From: Rhodothermus marinus
GTDB lineage: Bacteria > Bacteroidota > Rhodothermia > Rhodothermales > Rhodothermaceae
Assembly (NCBI RefSeq): GCF_009936275.1
Contig: NZ_AP019797.1
Span: 3,021,890 to 3,085,889 of the forward strand
Direction: 5' to 3'
Length of the DNA stretch: 64,000 nucleotides
Positions 36,775-45,467 of the stretch are shown here, one piece after another; positions within the stretch are counted from its first letter, which is position 1, and each line of letters opens with the position of its first letter. Under the pieces are notes generated by a model, which worked only from the letters and a program-made list of their open reading frames with translations, did not search any database and had not been told where the DNA came from. The position numbers and the translations under genes were made by a program.

Positions 36775-39700
36775 TCAGAGTACCAGCCGCAGGCCGAAGT
36801 CCACGGTGGTCCCGTAGATTTCCCGATCGTTGGGCAGCCGCCAGCCCTGCACCCGGTTCAGCACAAGGGTGCCCTCCTCGACGTTCGTCAGGTTGTTCAC
36901 ATTGAGCAGGACGTACAGGTTGGGCCGAATCTGCTGGCGGAGCGCCAGGTCCCAGCGTGTGAAGCTCTTGACCACCCGATCGTCGCGGCCATTGGGCGAA
37001 AAGCGCGTGTTGAATTCGCCCTGGTGGAACATGGAAAGCCGCGCCGAAAAGCCCCGATAGTCGTAGCCGATCGCCACGTTGCTGAGGAAGTCCGGCTGGC
37101 GCTCCAGCTTGTGCTTGCGCTCAACAAAACGATAGCGCAGCTTGGGCACGCAGATGCCCGGTAGAATCTCCTCGCAGTACTCCTCGGTCTGCGTGCCCGG
37201 GATGTAGGTCTCCGACCGGATGAACGACAGGTTGTAGGTCAGCACCAGGTTGCGAAGCACCCCCGGCAGGAACAGAAAGTTGGCCTGATGCTCGATTTCC
37301 ACGCCCCAGACCCGCGTCGGCTTCGAGGAATTGTACGGATAGGTCAGGGCGAACCCTTCGTTCTGGAAGGGACTGGTCACGTTGATTCCCAGCCTGTCGA
37401 ACAGCGAGTCGGCCGAAGCGGCGTCGAAAAACGCGCCGTTGATCTGGTGGTACATGTTTTTGATGTCCTTGTAGAAGGCCGACACCGAAAACAGCCCGAA
37501 ACGGCCGTCGTAAAGCGCCACGTTCACCTCGTAATTCCAGGCCTGCGCTGCCTTCAGATCCGGATTGCCTACGAAAAGCGAGTTGCCGGGATAGAACGTG
37601 CCGGCCTTGCGCGCCACGAAGCTGGGCAGACGCTGGTTGTAGTCGGGACGCGCCAGCGCTTTGTAGGCGGCCAACCGCACCGTGAGAAAATCGGTGGGCC
37701 GCAGCGTCAGGTGTACGTTCGGCAGCCAGATGGTCTCCGAAAACGTGCTGCTGGTGTCTCGATAGGTCCCTTTGGGTACCGGAAAGCCGGACAGGTCATC
37801 CGGCGTGTAGCGCGTGAGGTAGTCGTTGTTTTCGCGCTCGACGCGCACCCCGGCAATGAGCGAAACGCGCGGCCCGAAATGCAACGTGTTCATCACATAG
37901 GCCGCCGAGACCCGCTCGGTCAGGTCATAGAAATAAGCGTCGGCTTCCAGATTGCGCTCGAACTCCGGGTTCGTCCCGGCCTGATCCGAAAAACCGTCTC
38001 GGTTCAGATCCCACCAGGTGCGGAGCAGATCCCGATCGATCATCGGATAGAGCCGGAAGCGGTCGAACAGGTCGCGGTCCTCCGGATTGGCCCCCAGAAA
38101 GTTCGTCACCAGCAGCCGGTCGCCCACCATCTGAAGCTGCTCGAAGGGGGTGCCTGTAAAGTCCTTGGGTACGACCTGCCCATCGGCCGTCTGGACGTAG
38201 CGCGGAAACGCTTCGTTGTAATAGGGCGCCAGCAGCTCACTGCGCTCCCGAAAGCGCGTCTTGCTCCGAAACTTTCCGCCCAGCTTGAACTGTCCGGCCA
38301 CTCCCCCGCCCAGCGCGTAGTCCCGCGCCAGATCCAGGTACAGCGTGGTCTCCCCTTCGCGATTTTCCTCCTCCCGATAGAACGCCGTGTAGAAGTAGGC
38401 CCGTTCGAAGTTGTTCAACGCATGGGAAATAATGCTTTCCGGCGGACCTTTCAGCTCTTCGGGCGGGATGCGCCCCATGCCGGCGATCGGATTGCCCTGG
38501 GGATCGGTGGCCGAAGGCTCCGTGAAGCTGATATCGAAGTCGAACGGATCGTGCGATTGCGACCGGGCATAGGAAGCCCCCCAGTTAAGCTGCCATCCCC
38601 TCAGGTACTGTTCGCCCCGCAGCGCACTGGTGAACGTGTAGATGTTCTGCTCGCGATCCCGGGCGCCATAGAACATCTCGGAGCCCTCGGTGGGATAGTT
38701 GCGATAGTAGTCGATGAAGCTGCGCTGGGTGGCGTTGAAGACGTTGTTGAAACGAATCGTCCCACCATCCGGCGTGTCCAGGTCCAGCAACAGGCTGACG
38801 CCCTGGCGCGTGCGGATTTCGTTACGGAAGTTCAGCTCGATGTCGGAGATTTCGTAGTCCGTACCGCCGGCCAGCCCCATATCGTAGGAGAGATCGTAGT
38901 ACTCGCGGCTCCGATCGCGCCGCTCCAGGCTGCCGATGAGCTGCACGCCCAGCCGCTTGCGCCAGAAGCGCTCTCCGTAGCGGGCGCTCAGATCGTACTG
39001 CCCCCAGGTCTGGTTCAGCTGATTGTAAGCGCCCCGCACATCGAAGCGAACGAGCCGCTGCTCGGGCGCTTTCCTGGTGACCAGGTTGACGCTACCGGCA
39101 ATCGCGTCGGCGTCCTTGTCGGGGGTCAACGCCTTGTACAGCTCAATGCCGGCCAGCGAGCTCTGCGAGATCGTGCTCAGATCGAGGCCCCGGGCGTCCG
39201 CGTCGGTCGCAGCCAACCGCACACCATCGACCGTAATCGTCGTGAAGCGATCGCTCAGCCCACGCAGTACGATCTTGTTGGCCTCGCCGCCGGAACGCTG
39301 CACGGCCACCCCGGGCAGCCGCCCAAGCGCTTCCGCCGCGTTGGCGTCCGGCAGTTCCTGAATTTTTTCCTCCGAGACCACGTTGACGATCGTGTTCGCG
39401 TTGAGCTGCTGGTTGATGGCGGCCACCTGGCCTTCGACCTGTCCGACAATCACGATCTCCTCTCCACCGATCGACTCGGGCACCAGGGCAATGTTCAGCA
39501 CGATCGTCTCCCCGTCCTGAATGCGCAGGGGCAATTCGCGCGTCTGATAGCTCAGATAGGAAACGCGCAGCGTGTAGGTGCCGGGTGCAATGCCCGTGAT
39601 GCGATAGCGTCCTTCCAGATCGGTCGCACTCCCTTTGCCCGTGCCCACCAGATACACGTTGGCTCCCGGCAACGCCTCGCCCGTCAGCGAATCGGTCACC

Positions 39701-39789
39701 ACGCCATAGACCGTACCCTGCGCCAGTGCAGCCGGAACGGCCGTCAGCGCTCCCAGGGTCAGACTCAGTGCAAGCCACCAGTTTTTCAT
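36775..39789 (-). CDS. TonB-dependent receptor with CarboxypepD-like domain (pectin locus)
   Basis: A 1004-residue outer-membrane receptor. It has a signal peptide (MKNWWLALSLTLGALTAVPA...), a CarboxypepD-like domain at about 25-105, a plug domain (about 110-235, LPDANAAEALGRLPGVAVQR) and a large β-barrel ending DFGLRLVL. I chose the ATG at 39789; a TTG 15 bases upstream is in frame. It heads the pectin locus and should import oligogalacturonides or rhamnogalacturonan fragments. No SusD partner gene is visible next to it. Confidence 0.9.
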   Translation of the reverse strand: MKNWWLALSLTLGALTAVPAALAQGTVYGVVTDSLTGEALPGANVYLVGTGKGSATDLEGRYRITGIAPGTYTLRVSYLSYQTRELPLRIQDGETIVLNIALVPESIGGEEIVIVGQVEGQVAAINQQLNANTIVNVVSEEKIQELPDANAAEALGRLPGVAVQRSGGEANKIVLRGLSDRFTTITVDGVRLAATDADARGLDLSTISQSSLAGIELYKALTPDKDADAIAGSVNLVTRKAPEQRLVRFDVRGAYNQLNQTWGQYDLSARYGERFWRKRLGVQLIGSLERRDRSREYYDLSYDMGLAGGTDYEISDIELNFRNEIRTRQGVSLLLDLDTPDGGTIRFNNVFNATQRSFIDYYRNYPTEGSEMFYGARDREQNIYTFTSALRGEQYLRGWQLNWGASYARSQSHDPFDFDISFTEPSATDPQGNPIAGMGRIPPEELKGPPESIISHALNNFERAYFYTAFYREEENREGETTLYLDLARDYALGGGVAGQFKLGGKFRSKTRFRERSELLAPYYNEAFPRYVQTADGQVVPKDFTGTPFEQLQMVGDRLLVTNFLGANPEDRDLFDRFRLYPMIDRDLLRTWWDLNRDGFSDQAGTNPEFERNLEADAYFYDLTERVSAAYVMNTLHFGPRVSLIAGVRVERENNDYLTRYTPDDLSGFPVPKGTYRDTSSTFSETIWLPNVHLTLRPTDFLTVRLAAYKALARPDYNQRLPSFVARKAGTFYPGNSLFVGNPDLKAAQAWNYEVNVALYDGRFGLFSVSAFYKDIKNMYHQINGAFFDAASADSLFDRLGINVTSPFQNEGFALTYPYNSSKPTRVWGVEIEHQANFLFLPGVLRNLVLTYNLSFIRSETYIPGTQTEEYCEEILPGICVPKLRYRFVERKHKLERQPDFLSNVAIGYDYRGFSARLSMFHQGEFNTRFSPNGRDDRVVKSFTRWDLALRQQIRPNLYVLLNVNNLTNVEEGTLVLNRVQGWRLPNDREIYGTTVDFGLRLVL

Positions 39790-40275
39790 GGTCCTTCGAT
39801 ACAAGCAGCGGCACCACGCCCTGGGTGGTACCGGTTTCTTTCAGAATAGTTAACGGTTACTTTATCGTTTGACCAAAGTAGGAGTACCCTTTCATTCCCG
39901 CAAGCCCTTTCTACATCCCTCCTTCAACTTAACACCAATTTCATAAATTGACTGAATGAATCATACGATTTCCGGGAAATCATAGTGCATGTAAGGAAGC
40001 ACGGGCGCACACGGCGGTGCGCCCCTACCAGATCCTTAACGTTTTCCCTATCCCGTAGGGGCGGACCCCTGTGTCCGCCCGATCATACCCGCCGGATTAC
40101 GTTCGCCAAACGGGGTTGTGGCACCCTCATACACCGGTAAATCAGCGATCCCATATCAGCCGTGCCTGTGCGAAGGGCCGGTTGCAGACAGGAGGTGCTC
40201 GTCCTGCTTTCGCGATACGCCCGCACCTTTCGCCCCGCAAACCGGTATAACGTCAAAACCAATCCGCTGCTTGCC
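39790..40275. other. Intergenic region: receptor promoter and structured repeat
   Basis: A 486-base region between divergent genes. The part at 39840-39960 is AT-rich and should hold the leftward receptor promoter; I cannot assign -35/-10 boxes with confidence. The repeat described separately fills 39963-40148. The remaining bases form the leader of the DUF7009 gene. Confidence 0.6.
39963..40148 (+). repeat. Structured dispersed repeat, copy A
   Basis: About 186 bases whose reverse complement recurs at 49859-50040. Core hairpins are GGGCGCACacggcgGTGCGCCC and GGGCGGACccctgtGTCCGCCC. Conserved spacers include TTTTCCCTATCCCGTA and GATCATACCCGCCG. No coding capacity is seen. It resembles a palindromic REP/BIME- or MITE-like element. 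Confidence 0.85.
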
Positions 40276-40635
40276 ATGAAGCTACGCCTGACCGAACGCG
40301 ACGTGCGCCTTCGCCTGGAGGCCGAAGATCTGGAAACGCTGCGCCGGACGGGTCGGGTTGAACTCGTCACGCCGTTCGACGCGCAGACGGCCTTCACCTG
40401 CACGCTCCGCATCGATGCGCAGACGGCCGTGCCGGTCGCGCACCTGGACGGCGCGCACCTGACCGTACGGCTTCCCATCGAGGAAGCCCGGCGCTGGCTC
40501 GACAGCGACCAGATCGGCATCGAAGCGCGCCAGGCGGCCGGTCCGAACCGAACGCTCAAGCTGCTGATCGAGAAGGACATCGGCTGTCAGCACAAACCGC
40601 AGGCCCGGCCGTCCGATGTCGCCGCCGAACGCTGA
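40276..40635 (+). CDS. DUF7009-like small protein
   Basis: A 119-residue protein (MKLRLTERDVRLRLEAEDL start; LLIEKDIGCQHKP near the end) that I associate with DUF7009, a family of unknown function. I chose the ATG at 40276, after the repeat. Its last 20 bases overlap mobA, so translation is probably coupled, and a role linked to molybdenum cofactor or a molybdoenzyme is suggested by position only. Confidence 0.65.
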   Translation: MKLRLTERDVRLRLEAEDLETLRRTGRVELVTPFDAQTAFTCTLRIDAQTAVPVAHLDGAHLTVRLPIEEARRWLDSDQIGIEARQAAGPNRTLKLLIEKDIGCQHKPQARPSDVAAER

Positions 40636-41248
40636 CCTGACCGCCCTGCTGCTGGCCGGCGGACGCAGTCGCCGCTTCGGCACGGACAAGGCTCGGGCCG
40701 TGGTAGGGGGCGTACCCATGCTCCGGCGCATTTACGAGACGGCCTGCGCGCTCACGCCACACGTGCTGCTGAGCGTCCGGGCTGACGGCGACTTCTACCT
40801 CGACCTGGTGCCACTGGAGGTCCCCCGTCTGCTTGATCCCGTCCCGGACGCCGGCCCGCTGGCGGGTCTGGTGGCCGGTCTCCGGGCGGCGCAGACGCCC
40901 TGGCTGCTGGCACTGGCCTGTGACCTGCCCTTCCTGACCGACGACACACTCCGGCAACTGCTGGCCGCCCGCTCACCGGAAACCGCCGCCGTCGTGCCCG
41001 TCACACCCGACGGCCACCGCCAGCCGCTCTGTGCACTCTACCACGTGGACGTGTTGCGCCCGGTAGCTGAAGCCTGGCTCGCCGCCGGTCGCCATGCGCT
41101 GCAGGCGCTACTCGATCGGCTTTCCGTCACGACGCTGCCCGTTCCGGACGCACCGCTACGTAACGTCAACACGCCCGACGATCTACTCGCCGAGCGCGTC
41201 GGTCCGGAGCGGCACATCTCCGGTGGGCGGTCGCCTGCGCGTGATTAA
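40616..41248 (+). CDS. mobA: Molybdenum cofactor guanylyltransferase MobA
   Basis: A 210-residue nucleotidyltransferase. It has the GTP-binding N-terminus LLLAGGRSRRFGTDKA (about 11-26), the metal-binding ACDLPFLT, and the C-terminal VNTPDDL. It attaches GMP to Mo-molybdopterin to form the guanine dinucleotide cofactor. About 22 residues beyond the conserved core overlap the 3' end of the convergent Clp1-like gene (66 bases on opposite strands). Confidence 0.9.
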   Translation: MSPPNADLTALLLAGGRSRRFGTDKARAVVGGVPMLRRIYETACALTPHVLLSVRADGDFYLDLVPLEVPRLLDPVPDAGPLAGLVAGLRAAQTPWLLALACDLPFLTDDTLRQLLAARSPETAAVVPVTPDGHRQPLCALYHVDVLRPVAEAWLAAGRHALQALLDRLSVTTLPVPDAPLRNVNTPDDLLAERVGPERHISGGRSPARD

Positions 41249-42109
41249 TCCGACCTCGGCCGGATCCAGCCGAAAGCGCCCGAACTGAATCGTGGCGATC
41301 TCACGGGCCCGAAACGGCGGCGCCCAGAAATGGAGCCACGCCAGCTCGGCGTCGTACCGGGCCACGATGCCCAGTACACGGGCAAAGCCGTGCCGGTCGC
41401 AGAGGGCCACCAGGCGATGCCGGACCGCCTCGGGGTTGTCCAGTGGTGGCACCATGCCGTGCAACCCGCGGGCCTGCACCGAGAGTCGCCGCAGCCGCGC
41501 CCCGGCAAAGTACCTTTGGAACCGCTCGCGCCGGTAGTCGCTGCGCACCCACCGGTCGCGTTCCTGCACGGCCTCGGCCACCGGTAGTCGCACAATGCGC
41601 GGACGTCGACTCCGTCGAAAGCACCGCAACACCGGTTCCAGCTCGTCTTCGCGCTGCAGCGCCACCACGTAGTCGGGCCGGATCACGTCGAGCATCTGAA
41701 AGAAAAGCTCGCGGCCTGCGTCGTTGGCCATGTGGCCCGGCAGGTCGATCACCAGCCGCTGCGCCCGATGCCAGCGGGCCGCTTCGACCAGACGCACCAG
41801 GCCGCTGAGCATCTGCAGCAGATGGCCCTCGGGCGAGATGTGTCCGACGAACCGGAGCCGGAGCCAGCAGTCGGGGTCGATCGGCACCCGGCTCAACGCC
41901 AGCGTGGTCGGCGGCCCGATGAGCGACTGGCCGGGATCCGCGTCCAGAAAGAGCGTCCGGTAGTGTTCGCTCACCTGCGCGGCCAACCAGCGCGCCAGCG
42001 TCGTCTTGCCGGCGTTGACCGGACCGGCCACCATCAACGTACGCCACGGTGGCCCCTGCAGCAACCGCTCCCGCAGCGTTTCCCATTCGGTCAAAACCGC
42101 AACGTCCAT
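41183..42109 (-). CDS. Clp1/Grc3-family polynucleotide 5'-kinase
   Basis: A 308-residue P-loop protein with a Clp1-type kinase core: Walker A GPVNAGKT at 29-36; the family signature DADPGQ at 56-61 (compare DxDxGQ); GPPTTLAL just after; and a lid/clasp region near RLVIDLPGH. About residues 205-308 resemble the Clp1/Grc3 C-terminal domain. The family phosphorylates RNA 5'-OH ends in eukaryotes and archaea and is sparse in bacteria. It follows an ABC-class ATPase gene by 4 bases. Substrate (RNA or DNA ends) is unknown here. Confidence 0.8.
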   Translation of the reverse strand: MDVAVLTEWETLRERLLQGPPWRTLMVAGPVNAGKTTLARWLAAQVSEHYRTLFLDADPGQSLIGPPTTLALSRVPIDPDCWLRLRFVGHISPEGHLLQMLSGLVRLVEAARWHRAQRLVIDLPGHMANDAGRELFFQMLDVIRPDYVVALQREDELEPVLRCFRRSRRPRIVRLPVAEAVQERDRWVRSDYRRERFQRYFAGARLRRLSVQARGLHGMVPPLDNPEAVRHRLVALCDRHGFARVLGIVARYDAELAWLHFWAPPFRAREIATIQFGRFRLDPAEVGLITRRRPPTGDVPLRTDALGE

Positions 42110-42113
42110 GACT

Positions 42114-43862
42114 TCAGACAGGCGATTCGACGCGCACCCGGAGCGTCCGCAGACGGTTCAGCGCAGCGGCCAGCTCCTGTGCCCGGAAGCCGGCCAGATC
42201 CAGCAGGCCTTTGGGATCGAGCACGTCCAGACCTTCCCGCGCGATGTCTTCCATCACGGCCGCGATGATCTCCGGAACGGTGCGGCGACCGTCCATGTAG
42301 CGACGAAGGGCGTAGGCCAACGCCTGACCGATGGCCCGTGTCTGAGCCACATGCACCAGTTGCTCGACGGCCCTGAGATCGATCACGGCCGTGCCGAGCT
42401 GAAGCGTTTCGCGTCCGCGTGCCCGCACGTAGGTCGCACGCTTCCCCTTCTGGGGCGAAACGCTCGTCGGATCCGGCACGCGCCGCACCGGCGGATCCCG
42501 AAAGGGATCGTCCGGCGCCGGCATCCGCTCGCTCGGAAGCTGGCGGGCAATCTCCCGGGCGGCGTCCGTCACATCCTCCACCCGGTATTCGTGCAACTTG
42601 ATGACGGTGTCGGCCACGTCGAAAAAGTCGCCGCTGGAGCCCACGACCAGGATGGTACTGACGCCGCGTGTTTCGTAAAGCTGACGCACGCGGTCGATGA
42701 ACGGTGTGATGGGTTCCTGCGCACCGGGCACCAGGCGCTGCATACGCCGGTCGCGCACCATGAAGTTCGTAGCGGCCGTGTCTTCGTCGATGAGCAGCAG
42801 CGAGGTCCCCACCTCCAGTGCTTCCTGAATGGCGGCCGCCTGGCTGGTCGATCCGCTGGCGTTCGCCGTCGAAAACGTGCGCGTATCGATGCCCGAGGGC
42901 AGGTTGCGGATGAAGGGCGACAGGTCCACGCCGGCCACGCTACGGCCGTCTTCGGCGCGCACCTTGACGGCGTCGGGCACCGTCACGACAAACTCCCGGC
43001 CGTCGCCGGGCTCGTGGTTGTAGACGCCGCGTTCCAGCGCGCGCAGCAGCGTACTTTTGCCGTGATAGCCGCCGCCCACGATGAGCGTCACGCCGGCCGG
43101 AATGCCCATGCCGGTCAGGCGGCGACCGCTGGGCAGCACGACCTCGCGCCGCAGCGACGGCGGCGAGGCAAACAGCACCGCGCCGGTTTCCAGCGGCCGC
43201 TCATCGACGCCGGACCGTCGGGGCAGGCAGGCACCGTCGGCCACGAACGCCACCAGCCCCCAGGCGGGCAGCTGCGCCCGGAGCCAGGTGGCGTCCTCGT
43301 TCACTTCGGCGAAGGTGCGCACGGTTTCCGGATCGTAGGCGGCAAACCGAAGGCTTTCGCGCACCACGCGCGGCACGTCTTCCAGGAGCAACGCCCGGGC
43401 TTCGTCGGCCGCAATGCGGCGGCCGTGGGCGGGGAGTCCGATGGAAAAGCGGGCTTCGACACCCTCGGCCATCAGGCGTACGGCCGTGCGAGGGAGCACT
43501 TCCTGACCGGGTCGGTCCATTTCGATGCGGCCGCTGTGGCCGCTGCCACGCGGACGGCTGATGCGCCGGGCCTTTTCGGCGAAGGTGCGGGCCAGCAGAT
43601 GGGCCACGCCGACGGCCCGGGCCTCCGAGCCATAGCTCCACTCCGGAAAACCCGCGTGGCGCTGTGGAATCCAGACATGCACGCGGCTGGGCGTGGCGAA
43701 CGGATCGCCCTGCACGTGCACCAGATGCAGCACGAAGTCGCCCAGATCGTAGGCGCCCTGTAGCGTTTTGTAGGCTTTGTAGCCCCGACCGTCGATACGT
43801 GCCAGGCGCCGCCGCAGGTCTTCGACTGTACGCAGCGTTTCCGTAGCGATTCGTGCCGCCAT
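42114..43862 (-). CDS. ABC-class ATPase of the PF09818/MRB1590 type
   Basis: A 582-residue soluble protein with a single ABC-like ATPase in the middle: Walker A GGGYHGKSTLL (near residue 260), a signature-like STSQAAAIQEAL, and Walker B SLLLIDEDTAATNF. An N-terminal region (YKAYKTLQGAYDLGDFVLHL) and a C-terminal helical domain flank it. No membrane segments are visible, so it is not a transporter. The eukaryotic member MRB1590 is tied to mitochondrial RNA editing. I chose the ATG at 43862 because the upstream in-frame ATG lies on the T-run of the glyS terminator. Confidence 0.8.
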   Translation of the reverse strand: MAARIATETLRTVEDLRRRLARIDGRGYKAYKTLQGAYDLGDFVLHLVHVQGDPFATPSRVHVWIPQRHAGFPEWSYGSEARAVGVAHLLARTFAEKARRISRPRGSGHSGRIEMDRPGQEVLPRTAVRLMAEGVEARFSIGLPAHGRRIAADEARALLLEDVPRVVRESLRFAAYDPETVRTFAEVNEDATWLRAQLPAWGLVAFVADGACLPRRSGVDERPLETGAVLFASPPSLRREVVLPSGRRLTGMGIPAGVTLIVGGGYHGKSTLLRALERGVYNHEPGDGREFVVTVPDAVKVRAEDGRSVAGVDLSPFIRNLPSGIDTRTFSTANASGSTSQAAAIQEALEVGTSLLLIDEDTAATNFMVRDRRMQRLVPGAQEPITPFIDRVRQLYETRGVSTILVVGSSGDFFDVADTVIKLHEYRVEDVTDAAREIARQLPSERMPAPDDPFRDPPVRRVPDPTSVSPQKGKRATYVRARGRETLQLGTAVIDLRAVEQLVHVAQTRAIGQALAYALRRYMDGRRTVPEIIAAVMEDIAREGLDVLDPKGLLDLAGFRAQELAAALNRLRTLRVRVESPV

Positions 43863-43898
43863 GGCGTTGCCGGTCGCCTTCCGTTCCCGAACGCCCAT

Positions 43899-43939
43899 AA
43901 AAAACCGGCCCCGCTGCAACGTTCCTGCAGCGGGGCCGG
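43899..43939 (-). terminator. Intrinsic terminator of glyS
   Basis: On the leftward strand CCGGCCCCGCTGC pairs perfectly with GCAGCGGGGCCGG (13 bp, 9-base loop) and is followed by six T residues. It separates glyS from the ABC-ATPase/Clp1 pair, which therefore needs its own promoter or read-through. Confidence 0.95.
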
Positions 43940-43969
43940 GATTGGAAATCAGCTATTATTCAGTGCTTC

Positions 43970-45415
43970 CTATTGCGCCCCCACCGGCTTCCACTGACGC
44001 AGGCGGTCTTTGATGTAGGCGAGGACCTGGGTTTCGGGGATGCGTTCCTGCTGCATCGTGTCGCGGTCGCGCACGGTCACGGTGCCGTCTTCGAGCGTCT
44101 GGCTGTCGATCGTGACGCAGAAGGGCGTGCCCACCTCGTCCATGCGCCGATAGCGCCGGCCGATGGCACCTTTCTCGTCGTAGAAGGTGTTCAGAAGCGG
44201 CCGCAGGTCGCGCACCAGCGCCTGCGCCCGCTCGGGCATGCCGTCTTTGCGCACCAGCGGTAACACGGCCACCTTGATGGGCGCCAGGCGCGGATGCAGC
44301 CGGAGCACCACGCGCGTTTCGCCTTCCACCTCTTCTTCGTCGTAGGCCTCGCAGAGCAGCATCAGGATCGTGCGGTCCAGTCCGGCCGAGGTCTCCACCA
44401 CGTACGGAATGTAGCGCTCCTGCGTCTGCGGATCGAAGTATTCCATCTTTTTGCCGGAGAACTCCTGATGCCGCCGCAGGTCATAATCTGTGCGCGAGTG
44501 GATGCCCTCGACCTCCTGCCAGCCCATCGGGAACAGGTACTGAATATCGACGGCCGCGTCGGCGTAGTGCGCCAGCTTCTCGTGCACGTGGAAGCGCAGG
44601 TGATCCGGCCGGATGCCGTTTTCGATGTGCCACTGCAGGCGCTTTTCCTTCCAGGCTTCGAAGGCCTCCATCTGCGTGCCCGGCTTTACGAAGTACTGCA
44701 TCTCCATCTGCTCGAACTCGCGCATCCGGAAGATGAACTGCCGGGCCACGATCTCATTACGAAACGCCTTGCCGATCTGCGCAATGCCAAAAGGAATCTG
44801 GAGCCGCGACGAGTCCTTCACGTTGTGAAAGTTGACAAAAATACCCTGGGCGGTCTCCGGGCGCAGATAGACCTTCGTTTCTTCGGAGGCCACCGGCCCC
44901 ACGTGCGTGACGAACATCAGATTGAACTGTCGTACCTCGGTCCAGTCGAACGCCCCCGAATCGGGCGACGGAATGCGCTCGTCCATGATGATCTGGTAGA
45001 GCGCCTTCGGCATGTCCTCGGCGTTGAGCGCTTCGATGAGCCGCCGGTGCAGCGCCTCGGCCCGTTCCGTTTCGCCCTTCGCCCGGAGCTTCTCGATGTA
45101 ATCTTCGATGAGCTGATCGGCCCGGTAGCGACGCTTCGACTGGCGGTCGTCGATGAGCGGATCGTTGAAGGCATCCACATGGCCCGACGCCTTCCACACC
45201 ATGGGATGCATCAGGATCGCCGCGTCGAGCCCGACGATGTTCTCGTGCTCATAGACCATGGCCTCCCACCAGCGCTGCTGCACGTTGCGCTTGAGCTCGA
45301 CGCCCAGTGGGCCGTAATCGTACACGGCCGCCAGTCCTCCGTAGATTTCCGAAGACGGAAAGATGAACCCACGCCGCTTGCAGAGCGAAACGATCTTTTC
45401 GAGCCGATCCTGCAT
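43970..45415 (-). CDS. glyS: Glycyl-tRNA synthetase, dimeric α2 type
   Basis: A 481-residue class II synthetase that charges tRNA-Gly. The N-terminus MQDRLEKIVSLCKRRGFIFP and YGGLAAVYDYGPLGVELKRN are characteristic. Motif 2 (FRNEIVARQFIFRMREFEQM) and motif 3 (SAGLDRTILMLLCEAY) are visible, and the C-terminal anticodon-binding domain is complete. I chose the ATG at 45415; the frame is open further upstream but reads non-family sequence. Confidence 0.95.
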   Translation of the reverse strand: MQDRLEKIVSLCKRRGFIFPSSEIYGGLAAVYDYGPLGVELKRNVQQRWWEAMVYEHENIVGLDAAILMHPMVWKASGHVDAFNDPLIDDRQSKRRYRADQLIEDYIEKLRAKGETERAEALHRRLIEALNAEDMPKALYQIIMDERIPSPDSGAFDWTEVRQFNLMFVTHVGPVASEETKVYLRPETAQGIFVNFHNVKDSSRLQIPFGIAQIGKAFRNEIVARQFIFRMREFEQMEMQYFVKPGTQMEAFEAWKEKRLQWHIENGIRPDHLRFHVHEKLAHYADAAVDIQYLFPMGWQEVEGIHSRTDYDLRRHQEFSGKKMEYFDPQTQERYIPYVVETSAGLDRTILMLLCEAYDEEEVEGETRVVLRLHPRLAPIKVAVLPLVRKDGMPERAQALVRDLRPLLNTFYDEKGAIGRRYRRMDEVGTPFCVTIDSQTLEDGTVTVRDRDTMQQERIPETQVLAYIKDRLRQWKPVGAQ

Positions 45416-45467
45416 GGTGGTTGCTGGCCTATTTTTGACGAAAGAAGGAGCGTTCAAAAGTAGCCCG

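Noticed and set aside
37288-39849. 853-codon rightward frame opposite the pectin-locus receptor
   Set aside because: Shadow frame; the receptor on the other strand has a signal peptide, plug and barrel.
39963-40148. CRISPR array
   Set aside because: Only paired hairpins with different arms; no regularly spaced direct repeats with spacers, and no cas genes nearby.
43863-43919. Start of the ABC-class ATPase at 43919 or 43898
   Set aside because: These starts fall in the glyS terminator stem and T-run; the ATG at 43862 is the first beyond it.
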